A stretch of 64,000 bases of DNA, taken from Motacilla alba alba (lineage: Eukaryota; Chordata; Aves; Passeriformes; Motacillidae). Positions 23,721 to 33,620 of this stretch are shown here, one piece after another (the first letter of the stretch is position 1; every line of letters starts with the position of its first letter). Below the pieces are notes generated by a model, which was not told the origin of the DNA, did no database searches, and was given only the letters and a program-made list of their open reading frames with translations. A program made the translations under genes and the position numbers. The DNA is taken from NCBI RefSeq assembly GCF_015832195.1, contig NC_052016.1:33129129-33193128 (forward strand), given 5' to 3'.

Positions 23721-26345
23721 ATCCCATTATTATTTGTGCTGTCTTAATGCCAGATATCAGTCTCTCAGCCATGCGAGAGTCATCTCTCCCTGGAGGGTGG
23801 CTCTCCTTTTGGGGATGTCTCTCAGTGGTTAGGCTTTCTGAAAACCTTCCCAATTATATCAGCCCTGTGATTCCTACTGCCTCTGTGCATGCAAGAAATC
23901 TCACTGTAGGTCACCTGAGCTTCTCTCACTGATCTGAGCATATTCCTTAGCATGGCACAGGCATTTTTAGCCTTCTCTAGCAGAATTCTGGCAGTAATAC
24001 TTGTTCCACCATAAAGGACAACCATCAGATTTTTACGCAGAATGGTCTTTGGTTTCACAGATCTTCATTGTGGAATTCACCAGTGGATGTAAAAGGAAAG
24101 AAAAGTCTTGCTAGGACAAAACAAGGCAAATGAGTTCAGGGCTGTGGCTGTGGAAGCACACACAACTCCACACAAAGGCCAAATTTTCAAATGTAAGTAA
24201 CAATCTGTGCCAAAGCCCAGGAGGATGCCTTGCTGAAGCAGCCTGGACAGGAAGGCACAGAAGTTGCAGGGAAGTGTTCAGGGCAATGATTCAGCTACTT
24301 GTGATGCTCACTGTCATGCAGCAAAGCGTACCTTGGATGAAGGGGAAGGAGAGAGGGGCATTGTAGAAATACAGAGCTGGGTAGGAGGAAGATGAGGGCC
24401 TGGAGTGTCTCGGATGCATGAGAGGCTCTATGCTATGGATGCTTTGCTATTCTGTCCCTGTAACCTGTTCTGAGAGGTGCATGGACTGAGAAATTTATGC
24501 TGCTTCAGACAGCACTTGGAAAACAAACCAAGCCTTTGGGACTCACAGCAGTGTACTGTTCTCATTTGCTGATTTGTCTGCTGGGGTTCTTCCTGTTTGT
24601 TCTTGTTTTCCTCTGTGAATGATCTTTATCTTTCATCTGTATCCCCAAGCATGTCCATATTTTTTCTCTCTCTTTCCTTCCATTCAGCTGGGATCATAGA
24701 TGTGGAACACTGCAATGTAATCACATCTAGCCCTTGTGGAGAAATCTTCAATGAATAGAAGAAAAACACAGTGGCAGGAAGGAAACTTCTGGAGAGGACT
24801 GTGATAATGTGGAGAGCAATGTTTGGAGTCATCGGAAGAGTTTCTCCAAAAGTCTGGAGGTTTAGGACATCATGAAGTTTCAAGTGCATTTATATTCTTG
24901 AGAGAAAATTAAAAGAGAACTTTTCTCCTCAAAATTTTTAGTCTTACAGATTATTAGAAGAAAATATTGTTATAAGGTAAAAATGACACAAGATCTCTTG
25001 AAATGTAGTTTAACCTATTGCACCTGGAACATTATATCCATAAAAATAAAATTTAAAACAAAAAAAAGAAGAAGAAGAAAAAGAGAGTAGAAGAAATAAC
25101 AGAGGAAAATAGGGCCCCAGAGACATGCTGTTAAAAAATTATATTTAGAATCTCTGAGTCTCCAAGGTACAGCAGACATAGAAGTCAATTATATTACCTC
25201 ACAGGGAGATTGCCAAATACCATACCCAATGGGAAATTACACAGAATTGACTTCCTACATCCTTGTATCTCCCATGATCTTTTCCATTTCACAAGGCAAT
25301 TGTGAATCTCTGCCACTTGGACTTGGCAGTTTTTGTATGGAAGGTTGCAGTATAAAAAATATTATCTGTGTACATGTCTAATCCAATGATATAACAGACA
25401 TGAGCAAAATTTGGAATCTCTATGCCAAAGGAAGATCTGCAATTTCATATTTGTCTTTGTTTAGGAAAAACAAAACAAAATAAACCTAGAAAGTCTCAGT
25501 GAAAAATTGATCATTTTAGGTCAATCAGAATGTTTTATATGTATCTTAACTTTAATGTTACATTATACTGTAGATCCAAAGAGAAAATAGGAATCCAAGC
25601 AAGACGTTATAAAAAAGCCTAAATGAAACATTTCAACCTCCTGAAAGTGTTGATATGTTTTCAAAGTGAAATTTCATCAAATGGGGCACATTTCTACAGA
25701 CCCTGAAGCTTTCATAAAATCAGCCCTTACAAATAGAAAACCCTTATACTAAAAAAAAAAAAAAAAAAAGTCAAATTCATCTCCTGTTGAGTTTCTAACC
25801 TTCATTGCTGGAAGTACAATCATTGTCACTTGTGTTACTAAACAGTTCAAGGAGCGAGTGGTAACAATTTCAGCAGTTCTCTGGACAGACTCGAGAGAGC
25901 ACACTCAAATCTATGTGGTTTCACACTGGTGACCTGCAGACTGCTGCAGGTCCACAGCCCGTGTAAATCACCCATGAAGCACAGTGCCTTTTGCTGCATT
26001 TGAACTTGCTATATGGGGTGAAATTTCTGCTGGAAATGTTTGGTTTTTGCTGATTTTTAAAAGCGTGGCTGTTTTCAACATTTGTCTGCCTTGCAGGGCA
26101 CCAGAAGGTGAAGAGTCACTGCAGAGAGGCTTGGCCTGCCATGGCAGCAGAGGAAAATGTACTGGCCAGTGACTCGTCAACCCTGGGGAAAATCTCCTCC
26201 TCTGAAGAAGAAAGCTTTCTGAGGAAGGGAGATAATAACTTCATCTTCCTTTGAAAGATACTGTCTTCTGTCTCCAGGACAAGCACAGACCTGAGGCAAA
26301 TCCTCTCTTTGGCTTTCCCAGGTAATCTTCACTGCACAACTGACG
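23721..26345. other. unique non-coding sequence
   Basis: No gene is recognised. A purine-rich (A/G) stretch with GAA units occurs at about 25,058-25,090, and an A19 homopolymer at 25,751-25,769. Other frames are short. Confidence 0.5.
25751..25769 (+). repeat. A19 homopolymer
   Basis: Nineteen uninterrupted As with no recognisable retroposed body in front. Confidence 0.9.
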
Positions 26346-26416
26346 TTACTCTTCCCTTGTATTTCTGAAATTACTCTCCTCTGTTGTGCAATTACTCTCG
26401 CCTACATTTCTGGAAA
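26346..26416 (+). repeat. degenerate tandem repeat, three units of 21-25 bp
   Basis: Three units start with TTACTCT at 26,346, 26,371 and 26,392. Units one and three also share a 'atttctg-gaaa' end, while the middle unit is shorter. It is a decayed local duplication, with no gene content. Confidence 0.6.
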
Positions 26417-29400
26417 GTGATAAACACGTTAATAAATGCAGCTCTCTGCCTATCAAACCTGAAAATCAGGAAAGCTGCGGGTTCAGAAGACCAAACTACA
26501 AATCCTTGCTGCTGTGATGCAGCAGATGAAGGACTTTGAAATACAGCAGTTATATTAGATAGTTATCACCTGGGTGAAACATTTGGGATGTTCATGCATC
26601 AGATCTATCCTCCCTGCTCAACAGATCATGTACAACCTAGTAAATGTTCTCTAGGGATATAATCCCCAGCTTTTGTCACTGAGATTGTTTTTGCTTCATT
26701 CAGTAGCAGCAAAGTCACAACCCTTATTTTCAAAGAGAGGTATTCCACTTCAGGTCAAAGGTTGTCTAGTATCAGTGAAGAGTGAGTAGGACAAAAAATT
26801 GGTCACTATCTAGGAACTAATGAATGGACCAACAGAGAAATCACTACATCTTGCACTTCACTGACAATTTTGGACTAGCAGAAGGATTAATTACAGTATG
26901 GACAATGGGATTTGCCCAAGTAAATACAAGGACATGAGATGTAGAAATTTGCATCTGAGGAAGCCATTCTAAGTCAGTAAAGCTCTAATCAATATAACTA
27001 ATGCTGTTTAGGGTGCAGTTCATCTCATCCTAAAACAAACACCCATGTTTTATCTGCTGAGGCACTCTCCTCTGTATCCATTAACAATAATGGCATGCGG
27101 ATGCCTAGCAGGGGTAAATCTAGGACATAAGATACCCATCCCTAAGTGAGACAAGTCCTCCCCTGCATCCCTTTCCAAGCTATAAATGGGGCCCTGGTAG
27201 GCAGCGAGGAACAGGCTTGCATTATCTGTGCACAATTTGTTGGGGAATTTGCTTCTATATCCTCTTGTAGCTAATGGTCTGTTCCATTAATTCTTAAGGT
27301 TAAGGTGACCTTGCAAAGCTAAATAAGTGCATTTCTCAAATAGCACACAGCAAATATATGTATGCACACATTTAGATAGTCGTGAAAGAAATTAACCCTA
27401 CCTCTCTAACTCATTTCCCACTTTCCTTTCAGTGGCAAGATAATCCACTTAAATAGAGTTCTCAACCTTTTTACAGGCATAAAATAACATGAAAAAGATG
27501 GAAGAGCCCAATTGGTTGGTTCCTTTCCTGTTCATGGAATTAAAAGTATAATTATTTCCTTATTAAAACAAAAATTAAATACTTTCTGAGCTTTCACCCT
27601 TTTTTTTAATTCATTATATCACCTCTTAAAATAAAAAAGAAACATGAAACTTAATAAAAATAAACCAAAATTGATGCAAGCAGAATAATTGGCAAGGCAT
27701 GAAAATACGGCTTGTATCCTGGAGACAGATGACATTGTCGGTTGTTTCTTAATTTTCACTCTATTAAGGTAATTTCCTGTGACTGTGGCTTTTTTTCCGG
27801 CAGCCATTCTCACACACTCTCATCTTTGCATGCTGGGTGAGGGTCTTTAGTTTTGGGTTTTCTTTTCTTGGTCAGGAAAGAAAAATACATGTGTCAGGTC
27901 CATCTTCCAAGAACACTGGAGGCAGACGTGCTTGTCTCTGAGTCCAGGTGCTTGGAAGGCATCAGGGAAAGTAAATTTCCAAATGCAATGTCCACATCAC
28001 TGTAATATCTGCTCAACAGCACCATCACTGGATGTCTCCTACAAGAAGACAATGTTCAGGGCAATGCTGGACACCAAAAACATTCTACCCCAATAATGTG
28101 TCCACCACTAACACACCCTAACTTGGACCTGGGTCTGGCTCTGAACATAGAGCAGACTGAGAGCAATTTGGAACTGGTCTAAATCTGGATGTGTATGGTC
28201 AGTCTGTGGCCACCATGACTGACAGCCACAGGACTCCATCCTTCGTTGTTCTGTCTCTTCCCTTGCTGGTGGCACTTCTCCCAGGCCCCTCCTTATGAGC
28301 AGGAGATGTTGGTATAATCCATCAAGACTATCAGATGTACCTGCCTTAAGACATAAATACCCTAAGGAAGTTTATAACTAAATCTAAATTTTGATGAGAG
28401 CTGCCCCAGCTTGAAATGAACAGCATGTCTTCAAACATGTCAGGAGTGACATAAGGCCAAATTAAACTGATTTTAGAACCACAATGAAATGCTCATATTA
28501 AAAAAGACTAAAACTTTGTCTAAGACTCCTCCACCCGAAATAATTTTAGTAAGCTTTGGAAGTCTGGGAGTGGAAAATGTCTTTCACCTTTTTCATTCTT
28601 CTTCTTGCTTCCTGCTGGAACCAAATACAGTAGCATGGAAAAGTTTTATCTGGAAACAAGAATTATCAGATGCTCTCAAACTAAAATTGCTGCCTGTGAT
28701 GAGAGCCTGGCATAACTGAGCAGGCAAAGTGCTTCTTCTGTTCATCTCTCCACCTGTGATGCCTCCTATTCCTCTGTTGGCATGTGTTTGCATGTGTGCA
28801 TAACTTTCCAATGATTTTGAAAATCCAAAATAATTTTGTTATCATTATGTAGACATCTTGTGTATATTTCACGAAAGTATGTTGGAGGCTGTACACAAAT
28901 CTCCCTGGAAATGGCATATTTTTCACAATACTTGTCTTGTGTTCACCTGTGCACAGAATTGAATCCCAACCTGGTATTCGGGTGTAAACCTTTGACCTTT
29001 GAGTAAAACATACTCTTTCTTTATTACCTTTGTTCTTTGGTAATCTCTCTGTGTTTGTCTTACATCAGTGACATCAACAGCTCATGTTCTTGTCCGAACC
29101 ACTGGCAGGCATAAAATAGTCAGGCTGGCACTGCCAAATTTGATTTCTGTTTCAGAAGCATTTGACCACAAGAGACGGTTGTTTTTCTGTTTGCAGCATG
29201 TCATTAGGAGCAGGAGAGGTCTGGATGATGGCTCCAGATGAACTGGATTCCACAAGCAGCTCTTGCAATGGGAGATGAGATGCAGCCTTGCTGAAGGTAT
29301 TTCATCTCTGCCTCCTTTCTTCCCAGCATGGTCGTCCCAAGTGAAAGCTCACTTGCTTCTACTGCATTTTCAGTTTTGTGAGAAACTGAAATACTACATA

Positions 29401-29648
29401 AAGAGCAGATGTCTACTTACAAAACTGCTTGGTTCTCTCTGTTCTTGATTTTCAGGAGCAAAATCACTTCTACACTCAGGATTTTACACAAATTAGAGAT
29501 TAATACCATAGCTGTGTCTACAACATACAGCAACACAGATCTACACAGAGCAGCTTGAAAGGAACAGGTTAGAGAAGAAAGTTTAACCTTGATGGTGAGT
29601 GGAATAAACAAACCAGTGAGGAGGCAGGTTCTTTCCATTCACAAAGTC
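26417..29648. other. unique non-coding sequence with scattered motifs
   Basis: No gene is seen. At 27,180-27,189 CTATAAATGG is a TATA- or CArG-like box with one mismatch to the SRF consensus. At 28,986-29,002 the minus strand carries TCAAAGGTCAAAGGTTT, a direct repeat like those bound by nuclear receptors (HNF4/PPAR type) and with two TCF-like cores. Neither has further support. Remaining sequence is unremarkable. Confidence 0.4.
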
Positions 29649-30015
29649 TTAGAGGCAGCACAGAGCAGACCTCATTGTCTTCAACATCCTCACCAGGAGA
29701 AACAGAGAGAGGTAGAGACCTCTTCATTCTTGTGACCAGTGACAGGAAGTGGCATAAAGCTGAGTCAGGGCAGGTTTAGATTGGATACCAGGAGGAAGTT
29801 TTTCATCTAGAGTGTGACTGAGCACTGGAACAGGCTCCCCAGAGAAGTGGTCTCAACACCAAGCCTGACAGAGTTCAAGAAGCATCCTCACATACATGGT
29901 GAGACTCTTGGTATATCCTGTGCACAGGCAGGAGCTGGACACAATCACCTGTATGGGTCCCTTCCAACTCAACACCTTCTATGATTCTGTGATTCTATGA
30001 TTCTATGATAGTATG
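29649..30015 (+). mobile_element. CR1 LINE 3' end, avian type, sense, 5'-truncated
   Basis: The block order is that of an avian CR1 3' end: 'cacagagcagacctcattgtcttcaacatcctcaccagg', 'gtgaccagtgacagga', 'ctgagtcagggcaggtttagattgga', 'gagcactggaacaggctccccagagaagtgg', 'aagcctgacagagttcaagaag', then 'gggtcccttccaactcaacacc'. The tail is 'ttctatgattctgtgattctatgattctatga', the octamer-type repeat that ends CR1 and that its reverse transcriptase recognises. The body encodes the last part of the RT ORF but is truncated to about 370 bp and cannot move. There is an internal deletion near 29,885-29,930. It is among the youngest-looking repeats in the window. Confidence 0.95.
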
Positions 30016-30044
30016 AGGTCTTTTACTGCAGATCTATCACTTAC

Positions 30045-30170
30045 CTTCAGCCATTCCTCCAGGTTCCCCCTCTCTGTGTGGCCCCATGTTTTTTGTTCCT
30101 TTTTGGCAGCGAGGACTAAAGTCTCTGGAGGGAACAAGTAAGGCTTTAGTAGGAGAACTTGTGTTAGCAT
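30045..30170 (-). other. candidate 126-bp exon with strong splice sites
   Basis: On the minus strand a run of about 60 pyrimidine-rich bases (30,240-30,180) ends in TTAAG at 30,175-30,171. After 126 bp there is an ideal donor GAAG|GTAAGTGA, whose GT is at 30,044-30,043. The block is open in one phase, starts with ATG directly after the acceptor and encodes 42 residues beginning MLTQVLLLKPYLFPPETL and ending EEWLK; length is a multiple of three. I recognise no family. It lies 30 bp from the CR1 tail, so it could be exonised or chance. A different reading is an initiating exon with upstream UTR. Confidence 0.3.
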
Positions 30171-32979
30171 CTTAATGAAGTGCAGAAGAAAGAGCAACGG
30201 CAGAAAGATGAGGTGAAAAGAGAAGGGAAGGGAAGGTAGAAGGGAAGAAAACTGGCAAGCAGAATGAAGGCTAGAAATACCTCAAAAGGGTTGGGGCAGA
30301 CTACCATACAGCACCAAGTTTTTCAAATCTCCTAGAGCAAGAAGAAGCAGATAGGCACAGAAGATTGAAAGGCTGGACCTAAAGTACTGACAAAGCTGCT
30401 GCACTCACTGCAAAGCCTGTGACAAATGGTCAGGATGGGTGGCTCCAGAGAATGTATACTTCAGTCTCATGCCTTTCTACTGTGTTTCTGCTCCTCCAGC
30501 ACCAACAGCCTCCAAACTCTCCAGAAGAATATACTGGTTAGAAGATCAACCATACCAAAGATCAAACCACACCAACTGCAGACAGTTCCAAGCTGAGAGT
30601 TGAAAAGACTGAGAGCATTACCCAAGTGGTAAATCCCAAAGGAAAGTCAGCATAGAAGTCAGGAGACGCTCAGATGGTTCTCAGACTGAAACCCTGACTC
30701 CTCATATTATAGGAGAACAAGAAGGATACACAAGGGCAACTAATAAAGTCTTTTCTTATGTTTAGGTTGCCATAGGTCCCTGACCTTCTATAGATATATT
30801 GCCTATAGTCTGTTGATGCATTGTCTATTTTTCCTTTTTATTTTCCCTCTTCCCATTTCTGTCCCATATTTCACATTCATTCTAACTTATTCCCAGCTGC
30901 CTGTTCACCTCATTTTTTTTCAATAGCTGTTTTTTCTTTCTCACCAGTCTCTCTCCTCTTCTCTTTCCTAGGGGGAGCATGGACTGGGAAACACCTGAAT
31001 CAAAATGTGTGCACATCTGACACATGAAACAGCTAAATATGAGGCATGAGAAGTTTGCCATATCCCCAGTGATTAGCTCTGTAACTGCCATCCTCCCAGT
31101 AGCAGAATTCTCTTCAAGAGGAAGTACAGGGTACAATCAGCTCACTTAAGGGAAATTAAATGAATTTGGGATTGATAAAAAAGACACACAATCATATTCT
31201 GAAAGAGTGAAAGGAGACATGTCTTCAGAATCTGTCCTGACTCAAATTGCTTTTCAGCAGTGAAAGTAAAACATATCCTGTTTACAAAACACAGGGGAAA
31301 AATACTCAGAGCATGATGCATCTTGACAACCAATGTTTAAAGACACCAACATGTAAGAAATGCAAATTCAAAAGAGTTCTCTTATTTCATACAAAGTTAA
31401 TTGGCACTTTTAGGGAGGACACTAAACAGCACAGAAATTGTCTGTTCATTGAAATTAACTGAAGTGGAAGGAAAACAAAGAGTGGGAGAGAAAGAGACCC
31501 AAAAAAAATATACATTTTAATTCCTGATAATGGATGGAATGCTGTAAATTGGAGAAAAAGAACCCTGTTCTGCCAATAATTACACCAGTGTGTAACAGGG
31601 GACATAGCTGGACCAAACTCACGCTGCAGGGATTTTTGTTGACCCCCCTGTAAAGTGGAATCACTGCCATTCATTTTGTTTTACCCTCCCTTCTGCTCCC
31701 CCAATTCAAAAATCCCTGAATCAGCTGGATGTGATCAAGGCATTTTGCCACTGTACAAACAAAATGGGGAGCTCTTGAACACTCTTGTGGCAGACATCCC
31801 ACACCCTGCTGATATATTTTAGCTGTCAGGAGGATTAAATGTCTCCCTTTAAACAAATTCATGAAAATGTAAGAGACTCACCGTTTGGTCTTTCTCAAGA
31901 TGAGTTCGCTGACACGTACTAAAGGCGGGCAAGAGCTAAGTTTAAGAGCAAAGTGGTCATTAAACACTCAGTGATCTACAGGCCAGATATTCAGGAGTTC
32001 AGCATACACCGTAAGGGCCTTTCCAAAGGATTCAGCCCCTGATAGTTCCTGGCAGGGAAAAGCCAAGTTTTTGGATAGTCCCTAAGTTCAGTGAACAAGA
32101 ACTGCAAGCACTGAGGGCTTCTGAGCATCCTGCATAGCTTAACAATTGTTTGGACAAACAGTGGTGCCAGAAAGCTGACACTGACCAGCAATCATGTGTC
32201 CTTCTTTAGCCAAAAATACCATAAAACTGGATTGTTTAGTGTTGTTCTGCAGCTCCCACAGTCAGACACTGACAGCTCAAATGCAACTGTCTCTGATTTT
32301 AGCTCAATTTAAGTCATTTAGACATGCTGCACAGACAAGTTTCTCCATGCTTGGAGGAGATGGGGGCTGCTTTAAAAAATTGCCTTGGTACCATCTCCAA
32401 TTCACCATCCGGCCATGAGCTGAGATTCTCTCCTGAGCCTGCAGATGTCCTCAAGGACATCACGTTCACCAGTGCTGGAGAGCCCAGGAACGTGACAGCT
32501 TCCTGTCTCCTGCCACAGGCCTGCCTGACCAAACCAGACTTTGATGCTAGTCTGTGGTGAAATGGGGTTTTCTGTGTCCTGAAGGAAAGAGAAACTTACT
32601 TGAAGTTACAGGCTTATGGTCTCAGAATCTTTTTGCTTCAGCTGATATATTGTCTAAATCTAAAACTTATTTAAAAACCTGTCTGGATGCGACGGCTTTT
32701 AATTAATCTTCTCTTAGTTTTTATACTATATAGTACCTTGAAGACGCAAGATCAATCACTGCTGTATTGTAATGTAGAGCTGGGAGACAGAAAGATAAAT
32801 GAGCTATCAAGTTTAGCATTTTGATAGCTAAGTTTAATTTTAACTAGCTTGGGAACATACTGTGGATAGGTGGATAAAGTCATGAAATGGAGCTTTCATC
32901 TTTAAGACCCGATCGAAGAGTCCATCAGAAAGGAACAGAAAGAGTTCCTTAATGTCTGGTCAGTCTAACATGGACTTCT

Positions 32980-32980
<1 letters not shown>
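30171..32980. other. unique non-coding sequence
   Basis: No supported gene. The part at 30,180-30,245 is purine-rich on this strand and forms the pyrimidine tract of the minus-strand candidate exon. A minus-strand CG-containing 39-bp segment at about 31,882-31,920 also sits between an acceptor-like and a donor-like site, but is too short to judge. Confidence 0.45.

Positions 32981-33021
<41 letters not shown>
32981..33021 (+). repeat. A41 homopolymer
   Basis: Forty-one uninterrupted As. Such a long run could be the tail of a retroposed RNA, but the 150 bp in front show no recognised gene, SINE or snRNA and no matching target-site duplication that I can see. It is expected to be unstable and length-variable. 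Confidence 0.95.
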
Positions 33022-33024
<3 letters not shown>

Positions 33025-33224
33025 CACAAATCTGATGATACGTGACTATATTTAGCACTTTTCATCTGCATATTCTACAGCTTCCACCCTCCAAAAACTC
33101 ATTCATAAGGGTACTGGGACCATTTCCAATGCATAATATTAGACATACATGAGAGTTGTGGCAGAAACAGGTCTCAATTCTTTATAAGGAAGGGTAAACA
33201 CACTGCCATGCACATGATGGTGAA
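33022..33224. other. unique sequence after the A-run
   Basis: Nothing recognisable is seen between the homopolymer and the MIR fossil. Confidence 0.5.
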
Positions 33225-33335
33225 GAGAGAGGGAAGTTTATCACTCAGGGATACAAAATGAGTCAGCAGCAGAGCTGACAGCAGAACCAAGGAATCCTGA
33301 CTCATCAGTTATTCCATCCATGAGGCTTTCCACAG
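33225..33335 (-). mobile_element. fossil MIR-type SINE, antisense
   Basis: The plus strand reads 'tatcactcagggatacaaaatgagtcagcagcagagctgacagcagaaccaaggaatcctgactc'. This follows the reversed MIR order: CAAGGTCACACA, 'gagtcagtggcagagctgg', 'agaacccaggagtcctgactc'. The last piece is the reverse of the tRNA-derived B-box region. The match is quite good for such an old SINE. Confidence 0.72.
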
Positions 33336-33431
33336 CACTGCAGGTAATTGATATAAGAGGCAGCCATGTCATTCATCCTTTAGAAAGTACCCATTCAGGA
33401 TGAGGGACATTCAGGTCCTTATGCCTTTTAT

Positions 33432-33620
33432 GACTCACAGTCACTCAAATTCTGATGTGTTTCTCAGAATCCATCACAGAAACTTCAATTCCTGTGTTTT
33501 CTGCTCGGTCCATTACAATGATTTTCATTTTAATGTGTGCCACGCATCCATCACAGTGACGACTTCTAACGTGCTCCACCCAGTCCTACTGCAATGACTA
33601 ATGCTAATGCACTGCACCAT
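33432..33620 (+). repeat. decayed minisatellite, about five units of 36-40 bp
   Basis: Units begin with a CCATCACAG- or CCATTACAA-like start at 33,471, 33,510, 33,548 and 33,585, preceded by a more diverged unit at 33,432. Each has a middle like 'ttcta-tgtgt' and ends in a 'c-cat' or 'ccagt'. Lengths are about 39, 39, 38, 37 and 36 bp. A 65-codon frame at 33,400-33,597 reads through it and shows a 13-residue periodicity, as repeat length near 39 would give. I know no named family with this unit. Confidence 0.6.

Noticed and set aside
32830..33021. Processed pseudogene or retroposed RNA ending in the A41 run
   Set aside because: The sequence before the A-run resembles no mRNA, snRNA or SINE I know and no target-site duplication is seen.
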